Positions 1-11,309 of a stretch of DNA of 64,000 bases are shown here, one piece after another. A model generated the notes under the pieces. The model saw only the letters and a list, made by a program, of their open reading frames with translations. It had not been told where the DNA came from and ran no database searches. Position numbers and translations under genes: made by a program. Source of the DNA: Mauremys mutica. Taxonomy: Eukaryota > Chordata > Testudines > Geoemydidae. How positions within the stretch are numbered: the stretch's first letter is position 1; the number at the start of each line of letters is the position of its first letter. The stretch lies in the NCBI RefSeq assembly GCF_020497125.1, contig NC_059082.1, positions 54,272,524-54,336,523 on the forward strand. The letters are read 5' to 3'.

Positions 1-260
1 AGAACAGCTCAGCGGTGGCCCTGAGTGAATGAAACCAACCTCTGTCTAGGCTGCTGTGAGCATCCTGTTTGTTTGGGGGGTACCTAGCATCTCGGAGAGC
101 CTTTGGGGTGCTGGAGGAGCTGGAGTTCATTAGTGCAGTGTTTGTGTGACTGCACACCTGCTAGGGTTTTACTGCCGTGTTACAAAATGTTTTATTTTAG
201 AACAAATTAAACCATGACTAATGATTCTTCTAATTTATTAAATAAGGCACCAAAATATCC

Positions 261-441
261 CATGCTCTGAGTGTCCCTAGCCTCTATTTGCCAAAAGCTG
301 GGAGTAGACAACAGGGGATGGATCACTCAATGATTGCCTGTTCTGTTCATTCCCTCTGAAGCATCTGGATTGGCCACTGTCAGAAGACAGGATACTAGGT
401 TAGCTGGACCATTGGTCTGACCCGGTGTGGCCATTCTTAGG
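261..441 (+). mobile_element. CR1 LINE 3' end fragment (copy 1)
   Basis: The stretch contains the familiar sauropsid CR1 3'-terminal wording, including GGGATGGATCACTCAATGAT, TTCATTCCCTCTGAAGCATC, GACAGGATACTAGG and GGTCTGACCCGGTGTGGCC, ending in the short terminal repeat. There is no reverse-transcriptase coding sequence, as expected for a 5'-truncated copy. Confidence 0.8.
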
Positions 442-2195
442 TTCTTTATTCCTTGTGACAGGAAAAAATGGGAAAAAAATAGTCATTTCTTCTCTCCCAT
501 GTCCATGATCTTTGTTACTGGAATGAGTTTCCTGCTACATCTCCCTTGCCCTCTAGGTGGCAGTGGAGACTGTTTGCATCTGGCTACAGCAGAGTTGGAC
601 ACCTGCATATAACCCTTGTGCCAGGGGTATCAGCAGCACCAAGGGCTGGGTTCTATATCTAGGGGTTCCTCTTAACATTACAAAACCAGATCCGGCTCAA
701 GCCCCTACTTAGAAATCTGGGGAAACTAACCCCGCAAATCCCCCCACTCCCGGGCCTGTAAAGAGGCAAAGCAAATGTTCATTAATAGGGAGAGGGAACT
801 CTGCATGAATTTGGGGAAACCCCGCACCAATGAGTCAAAAGCATGCAAATAATAAGTAACCTCCCACCCCGCCATATCCTTTGCCTCTGTTTTCTACCTT
901 GCCGTGTGGAAGTCCAACAGACGAATATCCCTTTAACACAGCACTCCGTTTCCCTCTGCTGTACCCCATTCACAACTGGCTGTCCCAGGTCAGCATAGTC
1001 CCAGAATTCAGGGGAGCATTTGCATGGATTCACCACCCACCCTGATGGGGGTGGGGGGTCAAGCAATGCCTCAGCTTCTACCACTGCTGTTGCCTGCCAC
1101 TCACTATTGCCCTATGTCTAGCTGCAATGCCACGTTCTGAGTTTCCACCACTTAGCCCAGTTCTGAGTGATTTCACCAGGCTGTAGAGAACCTGACTGCT
1201 GCTGCAGCCTCTGTGCTGCCTTTCACACCAGGTCTAAGGTTCAGCCCCCTGGTGATCACTCAGCAATTCATTTGGATCAGCTCTGTCTTTAAACACTAGA
1301 GAAAGAGAGGTCAAATGTGATCTAAAACTACCTATACAAAATCCTCACCACCACCTAAGAGCATCTGTTCCCATTTCCTTTCTGTTCCCTTCTGCCTTTC
1401 ACTTATATTTAGCATCACAACCTCCTGCTTAAGTTAGGGTGACTGCCTCAGTCAAGGCATGTATATATACAGTTCTGCTACTTCTTATTCATACAATCAG
1501 GATAACAAAATTTCCTCACTCCTGCGTTCAAAGCTAAAGTGAATTTTAAACCAGAAGAGCCAAAACTGATCACTTTGGCAAAGCAGGCCTGGCTGCTGAT
1601 CCCCTAGGCAGAGTAGGTGTGGCTATGCAAATACAGGCTGCTCCTGAGGTCTTTCCTCCCAGTTCGTCAATAGATGGGAGGGAGAGCTCATTCAGACCCT
1701 CGCTTTTACACACCCATACACATACACACCCTCACACATGCACCTAGAGCCTGTCTGTGCATGCTTGATGCTGGCAGTAGCACCTGCCTCTCAGCGATGT
1801 TGCCACATGCCCACAGCCAGCCATGTGGCAGTGCCTATGCTGGGTGCCCAGCATCCCAAGCTGTGGACCACACAGATCCACAAATGCTCATGTACCAGTA
1901 GCTTTGAGACATAGTCCCCACTCCAGGACAGCCCCCGCTGCTGAAAGACGGTTGGTGTCCAAAGCTTTCCCTCTCCCTAGGACAAGCTTCCTCCACAGGG
2001 GGGAGACTCCCTGGGGAGCCAAAACTAATTACCTGTGTCTGGCAAAAAGTGTCTGTTAGTTTTGCATTATTGAATGAAAGATTCAAATGGATTTTTAGTG
2101 GTATTTAAAACAAAACCAAACCAATTCATCTTAAACCTACAAAACAAGAGTTTTACAAACTAGGAGTTGATTTAGGTCCTTAAAAATACTCACAT

Positions 2196-2200
<5 letters not shown>
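442..2200. other. Unassigned non-coding DNA (copy 1)
   Basis: I see no gene, RNA gene or repeat family I can name here. The ORFs are short and occur on overlapping frames of both strands, which is the pattern of non-coding DNA. The block is nearly identical to 20624-22385 in copy 2. Confidence 0.5.

Positions 2201-2226
<26 letters not shown>
2201..2226 (+). repeat. (CA)13 microsatellite (copy 1)
   Basis: Thirteen perfect CA units. The copy-2 equivalent has fifteen, so this locus separates the two copies by 4 bp. Confidence 0.95.
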
Positions 2227-2228
<2 letters not shown>

Positions 2229-2614
2229 CTCTTTTTCTTAACATCCCTTGAACCGCTCTAATAATTTTTAGACAGATTACATTCCCTTTTATACATTTGG
2301 AGGCAGTGAAATTCCAATAGAAAACCCTTATGTTCTTTTAGTGATTTTGACTACATTGTCCAAAGTCAAATGATTTAAATCAGATTGTCTCTTTGCCTGG
2401 ATTATTTACAGACATTCCTTTGGAAAAGGGCCCATTATTCCTTCAGAATGGCTGCAAAGAAACCAAGAATTCTCTCCCTATAATACTTTCCCTTTTGTAA
2501 CATTTTTACAGCATTCAGCTGCTCAGTTCCCTCCAGCCTCTGCAGAGTTAACTTCTCACTCTCTTTCCTTAAATCACTTGCTTACCTCCCAGAACGACAC
2601 CTTCATCAGCCTCA

Positions 2615-2950
2615 TCACCATTCCAAGTATTGTTCCAGGGATCTGAATTCCCCATGCCTGCACTTACTGCTTCCCTTACTCCTGCCACTATGCCCCCTCA
2701 GAGCTTCCAACCTGTTTTCCAATCTCTTTATCTGTTGCCTGCCTGCTTGTCTGGCCCGGTCCTGCTTTCCTTGCTGAAACCTCCTTTCCCATGGACACAG
2801 GCATTGTCCAACTACCCATTTAGCAAAGAGGGTGGGCTCCTCAACTAGCCCCCACCCCTCCTGGTCCCTTTTCTTCATTCCCTTTCTCTCTTGTTGCTCT
2901 GGGGTGGTCATTCTGCCAGATAGGTAGCGGCCCTTTCTGACAGAAGGCAC
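2615..2950 (-). pseudogene. Possible ERV gag remnant (copy 1)
   Basis: A 111-residue minus-strand open stretch rich in Arg, Gln, Lys and Glu lies on the internal side of the LTR at 3311-3964, where gag would start. The charged, Gln/Arg-rich composition suits a gag matrix region, but I see no diagnostic motif such as a zinc knuckle. A hairpin MITE (2979-3249) separates it from the primer-binding-site region. It is equally open in copy 2. It could be a chance ORF. Confidence 0.3.
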
Positions 2951-2978
2951 AAGTACTCTGCTATTATTTACTGTCTTA

Positions 2979-3249
2979 GGCTGTGGCTACACTTAGCACT
3001 TCAAAGCGCTGCCGCGGCAGCGCTTTGAAGCGCTAAGTGTAGTCAAAGCGCCAGCACTGGGAGAGAGCTCTCCCAGCGCTGTCCGTACTCCACCTCCTGT
3101 GGGGAATAACGTACAGCACTGGGAGCTGCGCTCCCAGCGCTGGGGCTTTGACCACACTGGCGCTTTGCAGCGCCGCAATTTGCAGCGCTGGAGAGGGTGT
3201 GTTTTCACACCCTGCTGAAGCGCTGCAAATTTGTAAGTGTAGCCAAGCC
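2979..3249. mobile_element. Hairpin MITE, GCGCT-rich (copy 1)
   Basis: The terminal inverted repeats read GGCTGTGGCTACACTTA at the left and TAAGTGTAGCCAAGCC at the right. The interior is dense in AGCGCTG/CAGCGCT palindromes, such as the perfect inversion around CTGCCGCGGCAG. It belongs to the 'GTCTACACT' MITE group abundant in turtles. It has no coding capacity and the superfamily is not assigned. It is inserted inside the ERV remnant. Confidence 0.75.
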
Positions 3250-3310
3250 CCTAGACTCTATCAGTTCAGCCCAAAAGACCTTAGGCTGCCCAGGCATTCT
3301 CCACCAAATT

Positions 3311-3964
3311 TGTTACCCGCACAAAATTCTCTATTACACACACTCTAGGGGCACCCACCCTTACCCTGCTCCTAGGGCTCAGGCGTAACCCTCTTAATTT
3401 AGACACCCACCCTTACCCTTCCATGGGCTCAGGCATAACCTTACACTCTGTGGGTTTGCAGGGTCTTTTACCTTACACAGTAATATCCTGCTTACCCTCT
3501 ATTTATAATCACCAAAAAACAGAATGCACAAGCTACACATACAATACTCACCACCCCCAATAAGACAGATGAACTTTTCTTGATGGCCAGTCAGGATCAG
3601 GTCCATATGCACGGTGTCATTGGCAGAGTGTTGAGGTCTGGAAGCTCTGGTCTTAGGACTGTGTCCTGCAGTTGGTTCCCAAAGAACTTCCTTTTGGACC
3701 TCAGTTTATATAGTGAAAATCAAGTCCTGCTTAGCTATACCTTAAGCAATCATTATACTAAAATTTTACTAACCAATCCTAACATATATTAACAACATTC
3801 TCTAACCAATCCTACCCCACCACCTTAATTGATTTATACCTAGCAAAATTAATTATGTAACAGACAGACTCTATCAAAGAACCAGACAGATCATACAGAC
3901 AAATAACAGAGAAGTGGGGACCATAAAGATAAAACAATAAAGAAATGAGGATTTCACAATCACA
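3311..3964 (-). mobile_element. ERV long terminal repeat (copy 1)
   Basis: Read on the minus strand, the segment begins TGTGATTGTGAAATCC and ends GGGTAACA, with the TG...CA ends of an LTR. It carries a TATA box (CTATATAAACTG, near 3703-3714). Directly after the CA comes AATTTGGTGGAGAATGCC, a plausible primer-binding-site region starting TTTGGTGG. The element would therefore be a 5' LTR with internal sequence running toward lower coordinates. No second LTR or TSD was found. The termini are inferred by eye. Confidence 0.6.
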
Positions 3965-4153
3965 ATTATTGATATGTGATTTCTTGCCAGACAGGAGGCT
4001 GTCAAACTAAGTTTTCTTCAACCATCTTAAGATCTGTTTCTTTAGCAGGTGATAGCGGGTGCTATTAGGACAGGATCTCGTTTTTACAGCCTGATATTAC
4101 ATTGTTTTAATGTAATTTAGATGGAATGTGAGGATGTGACTTCCTGCTTCTCA

Positions 4154-4378
4154 GGGTATGTCTTCACTAGCCACGTTAAAGTGCTGCCCTTAATGTGGCT
4201 GTGTAGTCCCAGCGCCGTAAAAACACCACCCCCACAAAGGGAGTAGCTCCCAGCGCCTGTGCACTGTCTACACTGCCACTTTACAGTTCTGAAACTTGAA
4301 GCGTTCAGGGGGGTGTTTTTTCATGCCCCTGAGCGAGAAAGTTGCAGCGCTGTAAAGTGGCAGTGTAGGCAAGGCCTT
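4154..4378. mobile_element. Hairpin MITE (copy 1)
   Basis: The left end GGGTATGTCTTCACT and right end AGTGTAGGCAAGGCCTTA form imperfect inverted repeats. The interior has paired GTAAAGTGGCAGTGTA/TACACTGCCACTTTAC arms and AGCGC motifs. It is in the same broad family as the MITEs at 2979, 10095 and 10493, and is non-coding. Confidence 0.7.
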
Positions 4379-5399
4379 AGCTAATGGCTGCTGCTCTCCT
4401 AATATGGCTGCAGACAAAGGCCTTAGGCTTTAGAATATGGCTACAGGAAAAGGCCTTATCCTTATACCTGGCTCCCTCCTGGAAGGCATCACTGTCACTG
4501 ATGCCTTCCTCAGAGGGGACAAGCGGCTGGAGACACTTAGACAGCTGCAGACAGGTCTCTGCTAAAGAAACCAGCCCTGGCCTCGAGAATCCCAGCCAGC
4601 TGTCGCCCCAGCCACCTCTGGCAGGGAGGGATCTTAGGGCTGGCTGTGGCAGGCCAGCTGCGGCAGGGTCAGAGGGCCCACAGGACAGGAGCAGCACTAG
4701 TGCCAATGGGGAGGAGGGTCCTCTCCGGATGCTGGGCCTGGCTAGGAATGCTGAGCTCTCTGGTGCTGCTGACGCACCTGCAGGCCCCAGCAGATGGGCA
4801 GGAATTCCCGTGCTCTGCGGCATGGGCCTGGGCGGTTCTTCTGTCCCTGTGACACTTCTCAGCCCTGTTCCCTCCTCTGCTCAGCAGCTCTGTGCAGCCA
4901 GGAGCGGAGCTGGGAAGAAGGGTGAGGCTCCAGGGTCACCATCAGCCTGATGATACCCAGCTCCACCCTAGCACCAGCCCCAGGTGGAGCTGGCACTGGG
5001 CTCCCCCACTTCTCTCTCCTACTGGGGCCTGGAGGCAAGCTGGCGGAGAGGAGCTCCTCCTGGGGGAGGTAGCAGAGAGGTTGATTGGCAGGGGACGCTG
5101 ACACCTGTTGACAAGCAGTTGTGGGGCATGCCTGGCCAATGTCAACGTGAGCCACAGTCTTTACTCACCATGGCTCCTAGACTCACTGTAATCAAATCTA
5201 ACCTGTCCCTCTCCGTTATTCCTACGGCATCCACCACTGTGCCCGGCTGGCATCAGTAGCTGGCAGAGCAAGGTGGGCACAGAAACCCCCCCCATCTCCT
5301 CAGGCACTGACCATGCCTTAGCCATCCACGTCCTTGCCACACAGCCCTGACGACGGCCCAGGGCTCTGGCTGTGCCCAGCCAGGACCGTCACTCAGGCG
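4379..5399. other. Unassigned GC-rich non-coding DNA (copy 1)
   Basis: Several overlapping open frames occur on both strands (188 aa plus strand, 148 aa minus strand). They have no recognisable domain, no splice context and overlap each other, so I treat them as chance ORFs in GC-rich DNA. Confidence 0.45.
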
Positions 5400-5530
5400 G
5401 GTGGGTATTATTATCTGCCCCAGTTACAGATGGGGCCGCCATGCATAGAGAGGGATTGACTTGCCCAAGGTCTGTAGCTGAGCTGGGAGGCAAGATCTGA
5501 CTCACAGCCCCATCCCGTAAGCACCAGCCC
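5400..5530 (-). mobile_element. MIR-type SINE, antisense (copy 1)
   Basis: The order TTATTATCTGCCCCAGTTACAGATGGGG, then AGAGAGGGATTGACTTGCCCAAGG, then TAGCTGAGCTGGGAGGCAAGA is the reverse complement of the MIR core and tail wording (CTCAGTTTCC...ACTTACTAGCTGTG). The fragment is diverged, as expected for an old SINE. Confidence 0.65.
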
Positions 5531-6929
5531 ATCCTTCCTTGGGGTGTTGTATGTGCGTAGGCTGCCCCACACTCTGCAAGCACCCACAGCAGGCACCGGT
5601 CAGGAACCTCCGCCGGGAACCTTGGTCCCAGATGTCGTCTGGGCCTGTACTCGATGGCCAGCCAGCACTACGCAGTGCCAGACTGACAGCCGTCTGCCGC
5701 CCCTCCCTTCCCAGGGACGTGCCAGCGCCTTGTCAGCTGTATTTGGCAATGATAATTGAACCCTGCCATGCGAGTGTTGCCTGGGAAAGCACCCACACCT
5801 ACAGGTGTTACCACACCTGCTGGGCTGCTCCATTAGCAGATGAGTAAGAAGGGACATGCTCAGTGGACACAGGTATGTTCTATCCCTCCCTCCCCTGGCT
5901 CTTGTATCTGTTCAGCTCCTTGGGGCAGGGACTCGCCCTGTGAGGGTGCCTTGCCTGGCACAATGGGGCCCTGACCTCAGCTGGGCTCTCTCAGCACCAC
6001 CATCATACAAATACAGCCACCATCAGATTTAATAATAAGCAACGGTGCGGAGTGACAATCCATCTCTCGGGACAGAAGGTGACACGCTGCTGGCTAGAAG
6101 CATTTCCCTTTGTAGGGATGCAGACCCACCCCTGTGGAGCCTCCTGCTGGTTGTTCCTGGGAATTAGCTTTTTCCAGCCAGGAGCGCCCTCTGCAGGCCG
6201 GTGATCCACCTTACCGCTGGCCCATGTCCCTCCCAGGACCCAGTGCCCCTTTTACCCGGGGTGCTGCCCCTCTGGCAGTAACCCCTCACAGCCTCAAGGT
6301 CTCCCCCTCCCAGGGGAACCCCCACCCACTATCCCCAATTCATCTCAGTGCTAGGCTAGTGCCAGTCTCTATCTAGCCCCCGCTCACTGGGGTGGACTGC
6401 ACTGTAAGCCACTCATCATAGGCAAAGGGGGTTCAGACCTGCTGCCTCTGCCTACCCATGGGCTGCCCCCTACAACCCAGTACCTAATAGGCCTTTTCAG
6501 GCCTGCAGCCTGGGGCTTTCCTAGGCCAGAGCTCCCAGCTCCTCTGGCCCTTCCCTAGTCCTACTCCAATCTAGGTTCCCTTTTTGGCACCTTGCAGCCA
6601 GGCCTTTCTCCCTCTACAGGCAGAGGGAGACTGACTGGGTCCTGGCTCATTGCCTCTTATAGGGGTCAGCTGGGCCTGACTTTCCCCAATCAGCCCAGGC
6701 TTCTTGCTCCAGCCACAGCCCTCTCCTGAGCTGTTTTTAAACCTCTCAGGGCAGGAGCGGGTAACCACCTCGCTAAACCCTCCCATTTAAAGCGCCAAGA
6801 AAGACAACCATTTGATGCAGAAGCCAGCCTGTGCCTGGAGCAGTGTCCATCCCAGGCTGAGTCAGAGCCCCAGGGAGCACCGGGTTTTGCCCTTAATTTG
6901 CTCACAGAGTACAACCAATGGTGGCGAGG
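5531..6929. other. Unassigned non-coding DNA (copy 1)
   Basis: No gene or named repeat could be supported. One indel separates the copies here: an extra G at 27051 in copy 2. Confidence 0.4.
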
Positions 6930-7022
6930 GTGGCTAGTGGTTAGATCTGGGCACAGGAGTCCTGGAGTCTAGTTCCAGCCCTGCACGGATTCGCTGTCTG
7001 ACTTTGGCTAAGTCACTTAGGT
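6930..7022 (+). mobile_element. MIR-type SINE fragment (copy 1)
   Basis: TAGTGGTTAGATCTGGGCAC, GGAGTCTAGTTCCAGCCCTG and CTGTCTGACTTTGGCTAAGT follow the tRNA-like head and core of a MIR in the right order. The CTCAGTTTCC tail is missing. Confidence 0.65.
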
Positions 7023-8747
7023 CCAAATTGTCACAAGTGGTCTCTCGCTTTGGGAGTTCAGCTTTTTGTGCCTCGGGCCTGTGCTGAGTGGGAGCTCGTT
7101 TACTAGGAATCTAGGAACCTGAACATAAAAATCAAGGTCCCAAATTATAGGCCATTTTAACAATGTGGGCGACATCAGCTCCTCCCTGTGGGCAGTGGAA
7201 ACAGCTTCCCCCTCCCTCACGTGAGGCACATTAACATGCCCAGGGACTCTCAGGTGAGGTGGGGGAGAGGCAGAGCATGGTATGGCCCTGGCAGACTCAC
7301 CAGATTTGGAGCCGGCTCCAATGGCCCTTTCAGAGGCTGTCCCATCCCAGGTGGGACTAAGGATCTGAGCTGTGAGCATGTTACAAACCTTAGCAACTCA
7401 GCCCTGGGGTAACCCTCCAACTTCTCTGAAACTAGGCATTGAAACACCTCCCTGGCTCCCAGAGTGCCTGGCCAGGCCAGGCTGGTCCTGCGGGATTCAC
7501 TGGTTTAGAACAGATTCCCCTCCTCTGTGTCATGGGCTTTACTGCAACATGGAGAAGCACAAGCAGGACCTGATGCAGCGAGGAGGGCACTGACTTGACC
7601 CTACTGGACCAGTCCCCAGACGTGGTGGTGCTGGTGCTTGGTGCTTGGCAGTCCCAGGCACATGCAACTCGCAGTTCCTGCCTGACTAAAGGAGAGTGCA
7701 CATGGACCAGCAGCTAAAGGAGCCACCCTCAGGGTGAGCAGGGAAGGAAGGAGGTGGGTGGGAGGATGTGGGTCCTTTTAAGTTGCTCACCTGCAGAGAC
7801 CAGATACAGGGCAAGTATTTTCCTTTCTCCACAGGGACGTCTCTGTAATAGAATCCTCCTTCCACTCTAGGAATGCTGTAGGGTGCCCCTGACTCCATAG
7901 GTCAAAGGAAAGCAGTTAGTGCCCTCAGGGGCAGTGGGTGCCCGACCCGCAGCAGGTGCGAGTCTACTCCAGCCCCAGCTACAGAGCAAGCTGCCAGGAG
8001 TGGGGGCAGGGCGGTTAGCTCTGGCAGTCCCGGGGGGCAGCCCAGGTGACGACAGTCGTCACACACATCATAGGGGATTGTGGTTTACAGGTGGGATTGT
8101 CAGACTCACTCAGCGTTGGCCTGACGCTGCTCCCCTTGGAGTTCCCATTGGCTTCCACAGGAGCAGGATGAGGCCATACGTCATCAGAGGCAGTGGCGCT
8201 GACCGGAAGCTTTGCAAACCACAGCAGAGGCCTGGAGCCAGACTGACTCCACAGCCCTTGTCAAACACTAGCCACAGGAATATGGGGCAGAGAGCCACAG
8301 GGTGGGGGAAAACCATTCAGGAAGGCGCCCTAACGCTCCACCACGAACCTGATGTGATGGTGCGGAGCAGCCCTGCTTTCTCCCCAGCATGTGGTGTCTC
8401 TTGGAGCCCTTGGGAAGAGAGAGTGCAGAAGGGAGGGATGGAGATTGTGGAGATGGTGAGAGGCGGGTAAAGAAACTGATAGGGACCAATGGCCGATTCT
8501 GAGCATAATGAGAGGCTAAGAGGAATGTGACTGGGGTCAGGACACTCGCAGGCAGCCTGCCAGAACAATGACTGGTGAGCTTATGAGACCTGCTGGTGGC
8601 ACAGTCAAAGCTAGTGAAGAGCAGGGAACCCAGTACAGAGCAGAGCGACATGCTGGGAGGTGCCTGGCAGAGCCAGGGAAGGAAAGTGAGTGTGTGCTGG
8701 CTGGAACCATGCAAGCTACTGGGAGGTACCTGCGTTCTGCCTCCTGT
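7023..8747. other. Unassigned non-coding DNA (copy 1)
   Basis: No supported gene. A 183-aa plus-strand ORF (7919-8470) overlaps minus-strand ORFs of similar length and has no domain. The stretch 8177-8507 is unusually rich in differences from copy 2 (see findings). Confidence 0.4.
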
Positions 8748-8908
8748 GAGAGGTAGTATGGCCTAGTGGATAGAGCACTGATCTGCCGCTCCTCTGCCAC
8801 TGAGCGACTGTTGACAAGTCGCTGTAGCCGCTCTTTGCCTCAGTTTCCCCACCTGTAGCATGGAGCTAATGATACCTCCTTCGTAAAAGCGCTACAGAAG
8901 AGCTAGGT
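8748..8908 (+). mobile_element. MIR-type SINE (copy 1)
   Basis: Nearly complete MIR order: GTATGGCCTAGTGGATAGAG (tRNA-like A-box region), CTCTGCCACTGAGCGACTG, then TTTGCCTCAGTTTCCCCACC, TGGAGCTAATGATACCTCC and AAAGCGCTACAGAAGAGCTA. Confidence 0.8.
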
Positions 8909-10094
8909 GTTACTATTACACTGGATGTGGGAAGTGAGTGTTGGTCTCCGCTGGGCAGAACGAGTCAGCGAATTCCCCAGGGAGTGAGCGACTCAGAGCT
9001 CTCCGCGCGTGGTGGGTGGAGAAGAGCGCCACCCAGGTGTCAGTGCCCCTTGCTGGATGGAAGCTGGCAGGCTCACCCGAGGAGTGTGGGGCCCTGGGTG
9101 TGAGAGTGTCAGAGTGGGGCTTTCTCCCAGGGCTTTGCTCCCCCTTCTCCTCTAGTGCTGATGGTGCTGGGCTGAGCCCGCGGCAGGCTTCTCTGCTTAC
9201 CACCCCTTTGGAGCAATCAGGGAGATTCAGGTATTTCAATAGTCTCAGAGCTGGGTGGCTAATTAGCTGAGAGTAATTGTCCTGGTGGATTTGGCCTTCT
9301 GTTCGGCCTGCGGAGTAGCCACAGACACAGGTTGAGCTCCTTGGACTTAGCCTGATGCTAGGGTTTGTGGGGGCCTGGGGCAGAACAAGTGGGGGCCCCT
9401 CCCCATCCCTGCCACCTGAAGTCCCCCTGGCCTTCTTCCCTGCACTCCTGCCAGGCAGTAGGGTTGGGGCACAAGAGCTTGCCCTGCTCCCCAACAGGAG
9501 TGGTGGGGCAGAGCGGGGCAAGCCCCTGTGCCCCGCCACTGCTCCCTGGCAGGATGGCGGGCAGAGCAGGCAAGCCCCTGGGCCCTGACCCCATTCCCCG
9601 GCAGGAGTGGTGGGCAAGCAGAGTGGGGGTGGGGAGCCCATTTTTTCTGGGGGCCCCAATTGGCCAGGGCCCCTGGTCATGGGCCCCATTGGCCCAGTGG
9701 CTAATCTGCCACTGACCAGGATCACACCATCATGTTTGCATTAGAATTGTTCCCTGCCAGGAAAGCTCCAGGTTCCTGATCAGGGCTCCCTTTGCAATAC
9801 CAACTGGTACAGTCTTGGTTATTTGTCATTGGCCAGCTCAGGAACATGGTGTTGTTTCTGTCCCTCCACCCCATTGGAGGAGTATGCCAGTGCTTCAGAC
9901 ACAGAAGAGACCTGCCTGCTCAGGAGAGTTGGAAATTTGCTCTGTGTCAATAAAATTAATCTGTTGCTCAAATGCTACCGGGATGTGATATTTTTTGAAC
10001 AAATTCCTTTGCATGAAGCTGTGACAATAAATAGAGAAATGAGTGCGGTTCCTCCAGGGAGTGGCACTTACCTATAGAGAAACAGCCCATCTAT
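8909..10094. other. Unassigned non-coding DNA (copy 1)
   Basis: Contains a G/C-rich stretch (9358-9725) with imperfect internal repeats of the type CCCTGGCAGGA...GGGCAGAGCRGG. These generate long overlapping ORFs on both strands (269 aa minus, 116 aa plus). I see no gene. Confidence 0.4.
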
Positions 10095-10258
10095 GGGTGA
10101 GTCTGCACTTATAATGCTACAGCTTCCATGTAGACACACCCTATACGGACGGAAGGGGTTCTCCCTGCAGCGTAGATAATCCACCTCCCCAAGAGATTTT
10201 TCACACCCCTGACGGATGTAGTTAAACTGATCTAATTTTCAAAGGTAGAGCAGGCCTA
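10095..10258. mobile_element. Internally deleted hairpin MITE (copy 1)
   Basis: GGGTGAGTCTGCACTTATAA, CCACCTCCCCAAGAGATTTT, TCACACCCCTGACGGATGTA and ACTGATCTAATTTTC follow the order of the common turtle MITE that has GTCTACACT ends. The middle hairpin arm is missing. Non-coding. Confidence 0.7.
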
Positions 10259-10492
10259 GGTGTGGCAGACTGGCTCATTAGAGGAGATTAGCAAAATCCC
10301 TGGTTCTGGTTCCTCTATTTTGTGAAGCTAAAACACACGTGGTGCAAAATCTGTCCCTGTTCCATGGTGCTATTGTTCTCACTGAACTATCTGCACTGTG
10401 ATTTGTGTGGCTAAGAGAAAGACCTTGATGGGCCTTTAAAAAAAGCAAAGCATGATGGGATACACTGCCAGAGTTAGTGTAAAAGAATAACT

Positions 10493-10778
10493 AAGGCCTG
10501 GTCTATACTAAGGGGGGGGGTCGAACTAAGGTACGCAAGTTCAGCTACGCAAATAGCGTAGCTGAACTCGAACTACCTTAGTTCGAAGTACTCACCCGTC
10601 CAGACGCCGCGGGATCGAAGTCCGCGGCTCCCCCGTCGACTCCGCCACCGCCGTTCGCGGTGGTGGAGTTCCGGAGTCGACGGGAGCGCGTTCGGAGTTC
10701 GATATATCGCGTCTAGATTAGAACTCCGAGAAGTCGAACGCTAGCCGCCGACCCGGACGGTAAGTATAGACGTACCTT
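10493..10778. mobile_element. Strong-hairpin MITE (copy 1)
   Basis: The ends are AAGGCCTGGTCTATACTAAG and AAGTATAGACGTACCTT (inverted). The interior has a near-perfect hairpin at 10521-10585 around the loop AAATA and another around GTCGACTCCGCCACCGCC/GGTGGTGGAGTTCCGGAGTC. It differs from copy 2 by four clustered A/C changes and a 2-bp indel. Confidence 0.8.
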
Positions 10779-10860
10779 AAGACACACCATTTCACTTCAG
10801 AACTGAATCCAAAACAGGAGGGGTCTGGAGCCGTTTCCTGATAGTAGAAGAGAGTCTCAT

Positions 10861-10957
10861 GGCCTAATTCTGCTTTCCCTTCTACCTGTTTTGCATCACT
10901 GACTCCAATAGAGAAGCTCCTGATTTCCAACTGGGTCAATGGGATCAGAATCAGGCC
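10861..10957. repeat. Ancient palindromic repeat (copy 1)
   Basis: GGCCTAATTCTGCTTTCCC at the left and GGGATCAGAATCAGGCC at the right form the inverted ends of a short palindromic element that is widespread in sauropsid genomes ('GGGCCTGATTCTG'). The middle CTGACTCCAATAGAGAAGC resembles its usual centre. It creates the spurious 92-aa minus-strand ORF here. Confidence 0.55.
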
Positions 10958-11309
10958 AAGAGGGAGTGCCCACCGCAGGAGACGTTTTATGTCCACTCTG
11001 CACAGGACTTTGACCGTTGCAGGGCCAGGGTTCTGGGTTTGTGAGCCAGGGGTTGCAGAGTGAGATTGTCTCGTCTCATGTGCAAAGAGTGTCTAACAAC
11101 AAGCTCAACATCCTTAGGCTTCCAGGAATGAGATGATCACCAACTTGGGGCTGGGTAAGGAAGAAATTGGGGATTTGACATCTTAGAGAGGAGAGAGAGA
11201 AGAGAGGACACGATAAATGTCTATAAAGTACTGACTGCTGTAGAGCCAGGAGATGGGGAGCTTCTGATCTTCCTGTCTCCTAGCATGAGAAGAAGGGGAC
11301 ATTTGGTGA

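Noticed and set aside
4384..4950. 188-aa plus-strand ORF overlapping a 148-aa minus-strand ORF
   Set aside because: Both frames are open because of base composition; no recognisable domain and no supporting exon structure.
8916..9725. 269-aa minus-strand ORF (and its copy at 29111-29920)
   Set aside because: It lies in GC-rich DNA with imperfect internal repeats, overlaps long plus-strand ORFs, has no domain and no splice context. Identity between copies only reflects the recent duplication.
10718..10996. 92-aa minus-strand ORF with a hydrophobic start
   Set aside because: It is explained by a hairpin MITE and an adjacent palindromic repeat.
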